From positions 1-64,000 of the forward strand of contig JANQEE010000069.1 in NCBI GenBank assembly GCA_028278525.1: a stretch of DNA of 64,000 bases. Reading direction: 5' to 3'. Made by a program: the position numbers and the translations under genes. Shown piece after piece: positions 35,120-44,055 of the stretch. Position 1 is the first letter of the stretch; each line of letters begins with the position of its first letter. The notes under the pieces were generated by a model. It searched no databases, had not been told where the DNA came from, and saw nothing but the letters and a program-made list of their open reading frames with translations. The stretch is from Minwuiaceae bacterium (lineage in GTDB: Bacteria > Pseudomonadota > Alphaproteobacteria > Minwuiales > Minwuiaceae).

Positions 35120-35857
35120 ATGGGCAATCGACTGCAGGGCAAGAAGTGCCTGATCACCGGCGCGGCGCAGGGTATCGGCCGGGCGACGGCGCTGGCCTGG
35201 GCCGACGAGGGCGCGCGGGTGATCGCGACCGACCGCAACCCGGACGCCTTACGCACCTTCGCCGGCTCCGACCGGATAGCGGTGCGGGAACTGGACGTGA
35301 CCGACCATGCGGCGATTGAGGTCGCGGCGCGGGAGACCGGCGCGGTCGACGTGCTGTTCAACTGCGCCGGCTGGGTGGCCGCGGGCTCCATCCTGGAGAC
35401 GCCGGAGGAGGACTGGGACCGGTCGTTCGCGCTGAACGTTACAGCGATGTATCGGGTGATCGCGGCCTTTCTGCCGGCCATGTTGGAAAGCGGCGGGTCG
35501 ATCATCAACATGGCGTCGGTCGCCTCTTCGGTGATGGGGGTGCCGAACCGACTGGCCTACGGCGCCAGCAAGGCCGCCGTGATCGGCCTGACAAAATCGG
35601 TCGCCGCGGACTATGTGGACAGGCGGATCCGCTGCAACGCGATCTGCCCCGGGACCGTGCAGACCCCGTCGCTGGACGACCGGATCAACGCCTTCGACGA
35701 CCCCGAGCAGGCCAGGCGCGACTTCATCGCCCGCCAGAAGATGGGCCGGATCGGTACGGCCGAGGAGATCGCGGAACTGGCGACCTATCTGGCCTCCGAC
35801 CTGTCGGCCTACACCACCGGACAGGCCATCGTGATCGACGGCGGCATGAGTATGTAG
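35120..35857 (+). CDS. SDR oxidoreductase, 2-keto-3-deoxy-L-fuconate dehydrogenase-like
   Basis: A 245-residue classical SDR with TGAAQGIG cofactor motif, NCAG, catalytic Ser in MASVAS, YGASK, and NAICPGTVQTPSLDDRI. The last motif and the MGNRLQGKKCLITGAAQGIG start place it near BDH2 and bacterial 2-keto-3-deoxy-L-fuconate dehydrogenase. With an aldonate dehydratase in the same locus, a role in oxidising the 2-keto-3-deoxy acid is attractive. It is 16 bases after denD. Substrate remains inferred. Confidence 0.85.
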   Translation: MGNRLQGKKCLITGAAQGIGRATALAWADEGARVIATDRNPDALRTFAGSDRIAVRELDVTDHAAIEVAARETGAVDVLFNCAGWVAAGSILETPEEDWDRSFALNVTAMYRVIAAFLPAMLESGGSIINMASVASSVMGVPNRLAYGASKAAVIGLTKSVAADYVDRRIRCNAICPGTVQTPSLDDRINAFDDPEQARRDFIARQKMGRIGTAEEIAELATYLASDLSAYTTGQAIVIDGGMSM

Positions 35858-35950
35858 CCGGTTCGCATTGACCCATCTCAATTCCCAATTGCAGCCTCCC
35901 GTACTAAAATCAATGTTACATGGGCGTGACAGACAAGGGAGACGGCTGAC

Positions 35951-36262
35951 GTGGACCAAGCCGAACTGCGCAAAAAACTGGAGACGCGGCTGAACCAGCT
36001 TGCCGTCAAGGTCGACGACATCGACCACACGTTGATGGAGGCGTCGCCGGCGGATTTCGAGGAACAAGCCACGGAAGCCGAGGGCGACGAGGTGCTGGAG
36101 GGCCTGAGCCAGGCCGGCCACGACGAGATCGACGCGATCCGCGCCGCGCTGAAACGGTTGGAAGACGGCACCTACGGGGTCTGCGTGTCCTGCGGCGAGG
36201 ATATCGCGCCGAAACGGCTGGAAGTCCTGCCCCACGCGGCGCTGTGCATCAGCTGCGCTTGA
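35951..36262 (+). CDS. TraR/DksA-family C4 zinc-finger protein
   Basis: A 103-residue protein with an N-terminal helical hairpin (residues 3-75, acidic) and a C-terminal zinc finger CVSCGEDIAPKRLEVLPHAALCISC, a C-x2-C-x17-C-x2-C arrangement. Short members of the family bind the RNA polymerase secondary channel or act as uncharacterised stress proteins. GTG start at 35951 after AAGGGAGACGG. It is separate from the sugar operon (93-base gap) and followed by the second palindromic element. Confidence 0.87.
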   Translation: MDQAELRKKLETRLNQLAVKVDDIDHTLMEASPADFEEQATEAEGDEVLEGLSQAGHDEIDAIRAALKRLEDGTYGVCVSCGEDIAPKRLEVLPHAALCISCA

Positions 36263-36273
36263 TCGGCGAAAGA

Positions 36274-36358
36274 GCCATGCCGGCCCGCTCCCCCGTCCCA
36301 ACCACCCACACGAGGGTACCCTATGGGTGGTTGGGACGGGGGAGCGGGCCGGCATGGC
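36274..36358. repeat. 85-bp palindromic repeat element, copy 2
   Basis: Arms 36274-36308 and 36324-36358 are perfect 35-base inverted repeats with a 15-base loop. Compared with copy 1 at 20106 the loop has one extra G, and one base pair near the tips is A-T instead of C-G, so pairing is preserved. It lies between the ends of two convergent genes (the C4 zinc-finger gene and an SDR). Confidence 0.9.
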
Positions 36359-36373
36359 GCAACCCAATAAATC

Positions 36374-37126
36374 CTAGTACGTCGCCCGGCCGCCCGAGAT
36401 ATCGAACACGCCGCCGGTGGTGAATGAGCAATCTTCGGAGGTCAGCCAGGCGACCAGGGCCGCCACCTCCTCCACCTTGACGAAGCGGCCCATCGGGATC
36501 TTCGACAGCATGAAGTCGATGAAGTCCTGCTCGATCTGATCGAAGATGCGTGTCTTCGCCGCCGCCGGGGTTATGCAATTGACGATGACGCCGTCGTCAA
36601 CCAGTTCCTTGCCCAGCGCCTTGGTCAGCCCGATCACCGCGGCCTTGGCGGCGGCGTAGGCCGAAGCGCGCGGGTTGCCTTCCTTGCCGGCGATGGACGC
36701 GATATTGACCACGCGGCCGTATTTCTGCGCGCGCATCGCGGGAACCACGGCGCGGCAGCAATGGAACACGCCGTTCAGGTCCAGGTTAATCACCTTGTTC
36801 CATTCGTCGATCGGATATTCCCAAAGCGGATGGTTGGGGCCGGCGATGCCGGCATTGTTGACGAGGATGTCGATCTTGCCGAAGTGGTCGAGGGTCTTGT
36901 CCTTGGCCGCCTCCGCCGCCGCAGCGTCGGTGATGTCGACCGCGACCTCCAGCACCTGGCCCTTGGCCGACAGTTCGCCGGCGGCCTTGCGCATCAGGTC
37001 GGCGTCCAAGTCCCAGAGAGCGACCGAGGCGCCGGACTCAAGCTGGCGTTCGGCGATGGCGTAGCCGATGCCCTGCGCGCCGCCGGTGACGATGGCGACG
37101 CGGCCTTCCAGGTCGATCTTGTTCAT
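36374..37126 (-). CDS. SDR family NAD(P)-dependent oxidoreductase
   Basis: A 250-residue FabG-like SDR with TGGAQGIG, NNAGIAGP, catalytic Ser in NIASIAGKEG and YAAAK. The segment NHPLWEYPIDEWNKVINLDLNGVFHCCRAVVPAMRA resembles 2-keto-3-deoxy-L-rhamnonate/sugar-acid 4-dehydrogenases and related sugar dehydrogenases. The start at 37126 follows AGGGAGCGGAG; the open frame upstream is not used. It faces the sugar operon convergently and is likely part of the same catabolic module, though cofactor and substrate are not certain. Confidence 0.85.
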   Translation of the reverse strand: MNKIDLEGRVAIVTGGAQGIGYAIAERQLESGASVALWDLDADLMRKAAGELSAKGQVLEVAVDITDAAAAEAAKDKTLDHFGKIDILVNNAGIAGPNHPLWEYPIDEWNKVINLDLNGVFHCCRAVVPAMRAQKYGRVVNIASIAGKEGNPRASAYAAAKAAVIGLTKALGKELVDDGVIVNCITPAAAKTRIFDQIEQDFIDFMLSKIPMGRFVKVEEVAALVAWLTSEDCSFTTGGVFDISGGRATY

Positions 37127-37214
37127 GGGCTCCGCTCCCTGTTCATCGATTTGGCTGCATGATGCGGTAAGCCGGGATTGCGGGCAAGGCGGCACCGTGG
37201 TCATAATCCCGCCC

Positions 37215-38378
37215 ATGACAGCAAGTAGCGAGAGCATCGAGATGCTCAAGCGGCTGGTCGCGTTCGACACGACCAGCCGCAATTCGAACCTGGCCCTGAT
37301 CGACTGGGTGCGCGACTACCTCGCAGATCTGGGGGTCGAGAGCCAGACCGTGTATAGCGAGGACGGCGCCAAGGCCAACCTCTACGCCACCATCGGGCCG
37401 GACGACAAGCCGGGCGTCATGCTGTCCGGGCATACCGACGTGGTGCCGGTGGACGGCCAGGAGTGGGACACCGACCCGTTCGAGATCGTCGAAAAGGACG
37501 GCAGGCTCTACGGGCGCGGCACCTGCGACATGAAGGGCTTCGGCGCCGTAGTGCTGGCATTGGCGCCGGAGTTCAAGCGGCGCAATTTGAAGACGCCGAT
37601 CCATCTCGCCTTTTCCTACGACGAGGAGGTCGGCTGCATCGGCGTGCGCCGGCTGATCGACGAGGTGCAGCGGATGGACGTGCGCCCGGCCGCCTGCATC
37701 GTCGGCGAGCCGACCGAGATGAAGGTGATCCGCGCCCATAAGGGCAAGAGCAGCTTCGTCTGCGAGGTGCGCGGCTTCGAATGCCACTCGTCGCTGGCCC
37801 ATACCGGGGTGAACGCGGTGGAGTACGGCGCGGCGGTCGTCGCGCGCCTCCGCGAGATGGCCAAGGCGCGGCGCGACAACGGGCCGTTCGACGACGGCTA
37901 TATGCCGCCCTACACCACGATCCATACCGGCCTGATGAACGGCGGCACCGCGCTCAACATCGTGCCGAAGGATTGCTCGTTCGAATTCGAGTGGCGCTAC
38001 CTGCCGGACGACGACCCGGCGGCGATCCTGAAAGAGATCCAGACTTACGTGGACGAGGAGCTGGTGCCGGAGATGCAGGCGATCCATCCGGATACCGGCA
38101 TCACCATCACCGAGATGTCGGACATCGCCGGGTTCGACACGCCGGAGGACGCGGACGTGACGACGCTCGCCAAGGCGCTGGCCCAGGTGAACGACACATC
38201 CAAGGTGAGCTTCGGCACCGAGGCCGGCCTGTTCAACAACGCCGACATCCCGACCATCATCTGTGGGCCCGGCAGCATCGACCAGGCGCATAAGCCGAAC
38301 GAGTTCGTCAGCCTGGATCAGCTTGCCGCCTGCGAGGCGTTCCTGAAACGCCTGATGGATCGCGTCGCAAAGGGGTAG
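37215..38378 (+). CDS. argE: M20 metallopeptidase, acetylornithine deacetylase (ArgE) family
   Basis: A 387-residue di-zinc amidohydrolase. Metal ligands appear in SGHTDVVP (His and Asp near residues 75-80), YGRGTCDMKGF (Asp near 107), DEEVGCIG (Glu-Glu), GEPTEMK and the C-terminal CGPGSIDQAHKPNEFV. The lid/dimer domain lies at residues ~175-285. The motifs fit ArgE, which removes acetyl from N-acetylornithine and related N-acyl amino acids. It could also act on the N-acetyl-L-glutamate produced by DgcNA, but no operon link exists. I chose the ATG at 37215 by family length. Confidence 0.88.
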   Translation: MTASSESIEMLKRLVAFDTTSRNSNLALIDWVRDYLADLGVESQTVYSEDGAKANLYATIGPDDKPGVMLSGHTDVVPVDGQEWDTDPFEIVEKDGRLYGRGTCDMKGFGAVVLALAPEFKRRNLKTPIHLAFSYDEEVGCIGVRRLIDEVQRMDVRPAACIVGEPTEMKVIRAHKGKSSFVCEVRGFECHSSLAHTGVNAVEYGAAVVARLREMAKARRDNGPFDDGYMPPYTTIHTGLMNGGTALNIVPKDCSFEFEWRYLPDDDPAAILKEIQTYVDEELVPEMQAIHPDTGITITEMSDIAGFDTPEDADVTTLAKALAQVNDTSKVSFGTEAGLFNNADIPTIICGPGSIDQAHKPNEFVSLDQLAACEAFLKRLMDRVAKG

Positions 38379-38417
38379 TTGTTTCTGTTTGGTTTGCCAG
38401 GCCACCCGCTCCCCCTT

Positions 38418-38456
38418 CTTGGCAGAAAACGAGGGATATTTGACGTTGCTGCCAAG
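38418..38456. promoter_or_regulatory. Inverted repeat CTTGGCAG...CTGCCAAG upstream of the GlxA-type regulator
   Basis: Perfect 8-base arms (38418-38425 and 38449-38456) with a 23-base spacer lie directly before the regulator gene. They could be an autoregulatory site or a hairpin in the leader. Confidence 0.3.
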
Positions 38457-38480
38457 CGCCGCTGCCGCGACAATGGGCGC

Positions 38481-39530
38481 ATGGTTGGCAACGGAAACGG
38501 CATGGCAGGACTTCGCGGGGTGCCGCGCAAGGTCGCCATGGTCATCTATCCCGACGTTTTGCTGTTGGACGCGACCGGGCCGGTGCAGGTGTTTTCGTCC
38601 GCCAACGAGGAAGTCGCCCGACGGTTCGGCGACGAAACCGTCGCCTACGACATCGAGATGCTGGGGCCACACGAAGGTCCCGTCAAAACCGCCGCCGGCA
38701 TTTTGCTGGTCGCCGACCGGTCCCTCTCGGAAGCACGGTATGGGTTCGACACGGTACTGATCGCCGGCGGTAGCGGCGTTCTGAAATTACTTTACGATAC
38801 GTCCGTAACCGATTGGATTTCCGAAATTTCACGACAATGCCGACGTATCGGCTCAGTCTGCACCGGCTCCTTCCTGCTGGCGGCGTCCGGCCTGCTGGAC
38901 GGCCGCCGAGCGACGACTCACTGGGTGCACCTGGACGATTTCGCGGCGCGGTTTCCGAAGGTCGACGTGGAGCCGGATGCGATCTTCGTGGAGGACGACG
39001 GCATCTATACCGCGGCCGGCGTCAGCGCCGGCATGGACCTGGCCCTGGCGCTGGTGGAGGAGGACTGGGGCCGCGACGTGGCGCTGGCGGTGGCGCGGCG
39101 GCTGGTGCTGTTCCTGAAACGGCCGGGCGGGCAGTCGCAGTTCTCCAGTCACCTGCGCGCGCAGACCGCGGAGCGCGACCGGATCAGCGACCTGCAGACC
39201 TGGATCCTGGATAACCTGGACGGCGATCTCACGGTCGCGGCGCTGGCCGACCGCGCGGCGATGAGCCCGCGCAACTTCGCCCGCGCCTTCCTGGCCGAGA
39301 CCGGCATGACGCCGGCCAAGTACGTCGAAACCGCCCGCCTGGAAGCGGCCCGCCGCCGGCTGGAAGACGCGCATCCCTCCGTCGACATCGTCGCGGCAGC
39401 CTGCGGCTTCGGCAATGCCGAGCGCATGCGCCGCGTGTTCCACCGGCATTTGCGGATTAGCCCGTCGGAATACCGCGACCGCTTCCGCTCGCCCGCCCCT
39501 CAAGCAATCCTGCAAGGAGCAGCCCTATGA
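38481..39530 (+). CDS. GlxA-family transcriptional regulator (DJ-1/PfpI plus AraC HTH)
   Basis: A ~349-residue regulator with an N-terminal DJ-1/PfpI-like amidotransferase fold (residues ~14-195; KVAMVIYPDVLLLD, nucleophile-elbow Cys in SVCTGSFLLAASGLL) and a C-terminal AraC/XylS double helix-turn-helix (residues ~235-330; LAALADRAAMSPRNFAR-like and VAAACGFGNAERMRRVFHRH). ATG at 38502 (MAGLRG) is an alternative start. Related regulators control amino-acid or amine catabolism. Its stop overlaps the next gene's ATG, giving a coupled regulator-effector pair. Confidence 0.9.
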   Translation: MVGNGNGMAGLRGVPRKVAMVIYPDVLLLDATGPVQVFSSANEEVARRFGDETVAYDIEMLGPHEGPVKTAAGILLVADRSLSEARYGFDTVLIAGGSGVLKLLYDTSVTDWISEISRQCRRIGSVCTGSFLLAASGLLDGRRATTHWVHLDDFAARFPKVDVEPDAIFVEDDGIYTAAGVSAGMDLALALVEEDWGRDVALAVARRLVLFLKRPGGQSQFSSHLRAQTAERDRISDLQTWILDNLDGDLTVAALADRAAMSPRNFARAFLAETGMTPAKYVETARLEAARRRLEDAHPSVDIVAAACGFGNAERMRRVFHRHLRISPSEYRDRFRSPAPQAILQGAAL

Positions 39531-40120
39531 GCAAAACCATCGGTATCCTGATTTTCGACGGCGCCGAGGAACTGGACTTCGTCGGCCCCTGGGAAGTCTT
39601 CACCATGGCGGCGCAGATGCGCGACGACATCAAGGTCGTCATCATCGCCGAGACCAAGGACCCGGTGAACGCGGCCAAGGGCATGCGCATCCTGCCCGAC
39701 CACGACATCACGGACGCGCCGAAGCTGGACGTCCTGCTGGTGCCGGGCGGCCGCGGCACCCGCACAGAGGTCGACAACCAACGGCTGCTCGACTGGATCG
39801 CGACGGTGAGCGCCGGCTGCGAATGGACCACCAGCGTCTGCACCGGCTCTCTGCTGCTGGTCGCGGCCGGGCCGGCCAAGGGAAAGCGGGTGACCAGCCA
39901 CTGGAGCTTCATCGACGCCATGAAGAAGCGGGGCGACTCGGAAGTGCTGGAGGCGGTGCGGTACGTGCGGGACGGCAACGTGGTGACATCCGCCGGGGTT
40001 TCGGCCGGCATCGACATGGCGCTTTGGCTGACCGGGCAGATGTACGAGCCGGCCTTTGCGCGGCAGGTGCAGCGGTATATGGAATACGACCCGGCGCCGC
40101 CCTATACGGCGGAGGTGTGA
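39527..40120 (+). CDS. DJ-1/PfpI family protein
   Basis: A 197-residue DJ-1/PfpI-fold protein. GILIFDGAEELDFVGPWEVF is the typical start with the acidic residue near the active site, and the nucleophilic cysteine is in TTSVCTGSLLLVAAG near residue 105. There is also HWSFIDAMKKRGD and SAGVSAGIDMALWL. It overlaps the upstream regulator by ATGA. It strongly resembles the sensory half of that regulator, so it may have arisen by duplication. Relatives include isonitrile hydratases (InhA) and glyoxalases; no specific reaction can be assigned. Confidence 0.9.
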   Translation: MSKTIGILIFDGAEELDFVGPWEVFTMAAQMRDDIKVVIIAETKDPVNAAKGMRILPDHDITDAPKLDVLLVPGGRGTRTEVDNQRLLDWIATVSAGCEWTTSVCTGSLLLVAAGPAKGKRVTSHWSFIDAMKKRGDSEVLEAVRYVRDGNVVTSAGVSAGIDMALWLTGQMYEPAFARQVQRYMEYDPAPPYTAEV

Positions 40121-40268
40121 TCCGACCTGTGCGTTGCAGGGACGGATGACAAAAACAGACCCTTGTCTCTCACCGCAAGTATCGGCGAAGGGAAGTCCGC
40201 TCGCCAAAATCGATACGCGTCTGCGGGAAGTCTTGAAGGAACCGGAAAGCCATCACCTCAGGCGGTGA

Positions 40269-40823
40269 CTATTCGGCGTCCAGCTTCGGGGGGTCTACAT
40301 AGTCCACGCCAACAATCCGTTCCGATCCGAAATGTGGATAAACCCTGGCGTCGGCGATGGAACCTTGCTCCGTGAACACTTGCGCGTTGGCAAGGCCGCG
40401 GTCGCGTAGCCAACTCAGCGACGCCGCCAACAGGAACAGGCCAAGGCCCTGCCTTTGATGGTCAGGCAAGACACAGAGACCGGTGAGAAAGTTCTGGTCG
40501 GTCCAATGCTCTTCGGCGATGCCGGAAACCGCGACGATCCGATCATCCCTGGTAATGCAGAAATACGCCGAATTGGCCTGTCCGAAAGTATCCGTAACGC
40601 GGTCGGTCATGCGCCGCCTTATCGACTGAATCATCGGCTGCCAAGTCGGATCCGACCCATACGCCTCCACGGACACGTTGGCGAAGACTTCCGCTTCCCC
40701 GTCCCGTCCCGTTCTTACCTCATAGCCCTCGAGGAGAGGACTTTCGAATCGCTTTCCTTGAAGCGGCCACACGTATTTGACCCAAACCACATCACCGCTC
40801 ACCGCGCCTACCCTCCCAAACAA
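40269..40823 (-). CDS. GNAT family N-acetyltransferase
   Basis: A protein of up to 184 residues with a GNAT core. FCITRDDRIVAVSGIAEEHW is the beta4 region, and LTGLCVLPDHQRQGLGLFLLAASLSWLRDRG contains the acetyl-CoA pyrophosphate loop (Q/RxxGxG/A as QRQGLG). The C-terminus FTEQGSIADARVYPHFGSER is the usual beta6-beta7 hairpin. The frame opens at TTG 40823; internal GTG codons about 20 residues later are plausible true starts, since the first residues look non-conserved. Substrate unknown. It stands alone. Confidence 0.8.
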   Translation of the reverse strand: MFGRVGAVSGDVVWVKYVWPLQGKRFESPLLEGYEVRTGRDGEAEVFANVSVEAYGSDPTWQPMIQSIRRRMTDRVTDTFGQANSAYFCITRDDRIVAVSGIAEEHWTDQNFLTGLCVLPDHQRQGLGLFLLAASLSWLRDRGLANAQVFTEQGSIADARVYPHFGSERIVGVDYVDPPKLDAE

Positions 40824-41119
40824 GTCGCTTCAACGCTGGCCGGCACGCTTCCAAATACCGTTCCCGATCTCGAGCGGGCTGGAAGCGCCGATTTCCCGCG
40901 CCTCAACCGAGGGACCTATCTTGTCCATTTCGCGTTCGGAGACAAGCTGCGCCGAACGGAGAAAAAACGGGCCTAGTATCACTCCAAATTCGGCAATCAG
41001 CGCCTGCATCCCAGCCCAAGGCAAACTGTCCTGCCGCCCCTTGTGCGGCGCAGCAAAAGCTCTATATTCCGAGCGCCTTTAAGGTAGCCGCGGGACGGGC
41101 CCGCGGCCAGAGAGCGTTC

Positions 41120-42946
41120 ATGACCCTTCGCAATATCGCCATCATTGCCCATGTCGACCATGGCAAGACCACCCTGGTCGACGCCATGCTGCGCCAGTCC
41201 GGCCTGATCCGCGACAACCAGCAGGTCGCCGAGCGGGCCATGGACAGCGGCGAGCTGGAGCGCGAGCGCGGCATCACGATCCTGGCCAAATGCACCTCCG
41301 TGCAGTGGCACGACACCCGGATCAACATCGTCGACACGCCGGGCCATGCCGACTTCGGCGGCGAGGTCGAGCGCATCCTGAGCATGGTGGACGGGGTGGT
41401 GCTGCTGGTCGACGCGGCCGAAGGGCCGATGCCGCAGACCAAGTTCGTGACCGCCAAGGCGCTGCAGCTCGGCCTGAAGCCGATCGTGGTGATCAACAAG
41501 GTCGACCGGCCCGACGCCCGGCCGGACGAGGTGCATGACGAGGTGTTCGACCTGTTCGCGGCGCTGGACGCCGACGACGAGCAGTTGGACTTCCCCACCC
41601 TGTTCGCTTCCGGCCGCGACGGCTGGGCGGCCGAGGACCGCGAAGGGCCGAAGAAGGATCTGGGCCCGCTGCTGGACCTGATTCCGAAGCACGTGCCGGC
41701 GCCGACGGTGGAAGCGGACGCGCCGTTTTCGATGCTGGCGTCGATCCTGGAATACGATCCCTATCTCGGCCGCATCCTGACGGGGCGGATCTATAGCGGT
41801 AGCGTGCGTCCGAACACGACGATCAAGGCGCTGGACCGGGACGGCCGGGAAGTCGAGCAGATCCGGGTGACCAAGCTGCTGGCCTTCCGGGGGCTGGAGC
41901 GGAGTCCGGTGGATCTGGCCGAAGCCGGCGACATCGTCGCCATCGCCGGCGTGCAGGAGGCGAGCGTCGCCGACACCCTTTGCGACCCCGCGGTGAAGAC
42001 ACCGATCCAATCCATGCCGGTCGACCCGCCGACCCTGGCCGTCACCTTCGCCATCAACGACTCGCCACTGGCGGGCCGCGACGGTAAGAAGGTGCAGAGC
42101 CGGGTGATCCGCGAGCGGCTGATGCGCGAGGCGGAAGGCAACGTCGCGATCCGGGTGAAAGAGACAGCGGACAAGGACGCCTTCGAAGTGGCCGGCCGGG
42201 GCGAGCTGCAGCTCGGCGTGCTGATCGAGACCATGCGGCGCGAGGGTTTCGAACTGTCGATCAGCCGGCCCAGGGTGCTGTTCCAGACCGACCCGGAATC
42301 CGGCCAGCGCCTGGAGCCCATCGAGGAAGTGCAGGTCGACGTCGACGACGACTACACCGGCGTGGTGGTCGAGAAGCTGTCGGAGCGCCGCGCCGAGATG
42401 ACGGACATGCGCCCGTCCGGCGGCGGCAAGACGCGGGTCACCTTCCTGGCGCCGTCGCGCGGGCTGATCGGCTATCACGGCGCGTTCCTGTCGGACACGC
42501 GCGGCACCGGCATCATGCACCGGGTGTTCCACGCCTATCAGCCGCACCGCGGGCCGATCCCCGGCCGCCGCACCGGCGTGCTGATTTCCAACGGCGCCGG
42601 CAAGGCGGTGCCCTATGCGCTGTGGAATCTGGAAGAGCGCGGCGTGATGTTCATTTCGCCCGGCGCGGACGTCTACGCGGGCATGATCATCGGCGAGCAC
42701 AGCAGAGGCAACGACCTGGAGGTCAACCCGCTGCGCGCCAAGCAGCTCACCAATATCCGTGCCGCCGGCAAGGACGACGCCGTGGCGCTGACGCCGCCGC
42801 GGGTACTCAGTCTGGAACAGGCGATCGCCTACATCGCCGACGACGAGCTGGTGGAAGTGACGCCGAATTCGATCCGGCTGCGCAAGCGCCTGCTGGACCC
42901 GCACGCCCGCAAACGCGCCGCCCGCGAGGCCGCCGCCCAACTTTGA
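41120..42946 (+). CDS. typA: Ribosome-associated GTPase TypA/BipA
   Basis: A 608-residue translational GTPase. G1 AHVDHGKTT lies near residue 9, switch [18 protein letters not shown] near 72, NKVD near 128. Domain II, the EF-G-like domain III and the BipA-specific C-terminal domain ([23 protein letters not shown] and [18 protein letters not shown]) are all present at normal length. It acts in 50S assembly and stress or low-temperature growth. The start is fixed by [16 protein letters not shown] strong promoter for the next gene overlaps its last codons. Confidence 0.96.
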   Translation: MTLRNIAIIAHVDHGKTTLVDAMLRQSGLIRDNQQVAERAMDSGELERERGITILAKCTSVQWHDTRINIVDTPGHADFGGEVERILSMVDGVVLLVDAAEGPMPQTKFVTAKALQLGLKPIVVINKVDRPDARPDEVHDEVFDLFAALDADDEQLDFPTLFASGRDGWAAEDREGPKKDLGPLLDLIPKHVPAPTVEADAPFSMLASILEYDPYLGRILTGRIYSGSVRPNTTIKALDRDGREVEQIRVTKLLAFRGLERSPVDLAEAGDIVAIAGVQEASVADTLCDPAVKTPIQSMPVDPPTLAVTFAINDSPLAGRDGKKVQSRVIRERLMREAEGNVAIRVKETADKDAFEVAGRGELQLGVLIETMRREGFELSISRPRVLFQTDPESGQRLEPIEEVQVDVDDDYTGVVVEKLSERRAEMTDMRPSGGGKTRVTFLAPSRGLIGYHGAFLSDTRGTGIMHRVFHAYQPHRGPIPGRRTGVLISNGAGKAVPYALWNLEERGVMFISPGADVYAGMIIGEHSRGNDLEVNPLRAKQLTNIRAAGKDDAVALTPPRVLSLEQAIAYIADDELVEVTPNSIRLRKRLLDPHARKRAAREAAAQL

Positions 42947-42969
42947 CAGCGCGCGACGCCGCCTATAAT
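42943..42969 (+). promoter_or_regulatory. Sigma-70-like promoter with both consensus hexamers
   Basis: TTGACA (42943-42948) and TATAAT (42964-42969) are exact consensus hexamers separated by 15 bases, shorter than the optimal 17. The -35 overlaps the end of typA. Transcription would begin near 42976-42978, about 30 bases before the biotin-carrier ATG. Confidence 0.7.
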
Positions 42970-43008
42970 GAAGGTGGCAAAATTGCGTGTACACAAGGGA
43001 GGGAGCCG

Positions 43009-43230
43009 ATGGCGACCATCGACGTAAAATCCGAAATCGCCGGCCGTGTCTGGCGGATCGACGCCGCCATCGGCGAGGACCTGGACGAGGACGATCCGGT
43101 CATGACGCTGGAAAGCATGAAGATGGAGATCCCCGTCGGCGCGCCGCGCGACGGCAAGGTGGCGGAGATCCTGGTCGCGGAAGGCGACCCCGTGGCCGAG
43201 GGGCAGGTCGTCGCCAAGCTGGAGGAGTGA
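43009..43230 (+). CDS. Small biotin/lipoyl-carrier protein
   Basis: A 73-residue biotinyl domain. The modification motif LESMKMEIPV near residue 36 is the biotin version (MKM), flanked by the usual half-sites DVKSEIAGRVWRI and APRDGKVAEILVAEGDPVAEGQVVAKLE. It has nothing beyond the carrier fold, so it must work with separate biotin carboxylase and carboxyltransferase proteins, which are not encoded here. GGGAGGGAGCC precedes the ATG at 43009. It begins a short unit with two crotonases and a GFA protein, with 3 bases to the next gene. Confidence 0.9.
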   Translation: MATIDVKSEIAGRVWRIDAAIGEDLDEDDPVMTLESMKMEIPVGAPRDGKVAEILVAEGDPVAEGQVVAKLEE

Positions 43231-43233
43231 GCC

Positions 43234-44025
43234 ATGGCCTATGAGACGCTGACCTACGAGAAGCGCGGACGGGCCTGCTGGATCACCCTGAACCGGCCCG
43301 ACGCGCTGAACGCCATCAGCCAACAGGTGATGGACGACCTGTGGGTGGCGCTGGATGCGGCGGAGGCGGACGAGGAGGTCTGGGCCGCCGTGCTGACCGG
43401 CGCGGGCCGGGCGTTCTGCGCGGGCGCCGACCTGAAGGAAGTGCTGGGCATTCTCGGCGGCGACGACGCGGAAGCGATCCGCGCCTTCATGAACAACGCC
43501 TACCGCACGTTCCGGCGCGTTGCGCAGTTCGAGAAGCCGCTGATCGCCGCGGTCAACGGCATCGCCGCGGCCGGCGGGCTGGAACTGATCCTCGGCTGCG
43601 ACCTGGTGATCGCGGCGGAGGGCGCGAAGATCGGCGACGCGCACGCGAATTACGGCCTGGTGCCGGGCGGCGGCAGTTCGATCCGGCTGCCGCGCAAGAT
43701 CGGCCCGACGCGGGCGCGGCAACTGCTCTACACCGGCGAGTTTCTGCCCGCGCAGACCCTGATGGACTGGGGCCTGATCAACGAGGTGGTGCCGGACGGC
43801 GAGCTGACGAACGCCGTGAACGCGACGCTGGAGAAGATGCTGGCCAAGAGCCCGGTGGTGCTGCGCCGCATGAAACGGCTCGTCGACGACGGACTGGACG
43901 CGCCGATGGACCCGGCGCTGCGGTTGGAGATGATGGCCTGGGAGGCGCACAGCCAGTCGGAAGACCTGAAGGAAGGGCTCAGCGCGTTCTCGGAAAAACG
44001 AACGCCGGCCTATACCGGACGCTGA
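43234..44025 (+). CDS. Enoyl-CoA hydratase/isomerase (crotonase) family protein
   Basis: A 263-residue crotonase with oxyanion-hole segments GRAFCAGADLKEV and NGIAAAGGLELILGCD. The first catalytic Glu equivalent (GGLEL) is kept, but the position of the second (GxPE in rat hydratase) reads GDAHANYGLVPGGGSSIRL, with His or Ala in place of Glu. Simple hydration may therefore be altered; isomerase or hydrolase activity is possible. It follows the biotin-carrier gene by 3 bases. The role is probably in branched-chain or isoprenoid acyl-CoA breakdown. Confidence 0.9.
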   Translation: MAYETLTYEKRGRACWITLNRPDALNAISQQVMDDLWVALDAAEADEEVWAAVLTGAGRAFCAGADLKEVLGILGGDDAEAIRAFMNNAYRTFRRVAQFEKPLIAAVNGIAAAGGLELILGCDLVIAAEGAKIGDAHANYGLVPGGGSSIRLPRKIGPTRARQLLYTGEFLPAQTLMDWGLINEVVPDGELTNAVNATLEKMLAKSPVVLRRMKRLVDDGLDAPMDPALRLEMMAWEAHSQSEDLKEGLSAFSEKRTPAYTGR

Positions 44026-44055
44026 TCCGCCCATTCCAGCGAAGGAGTTTCGCCC

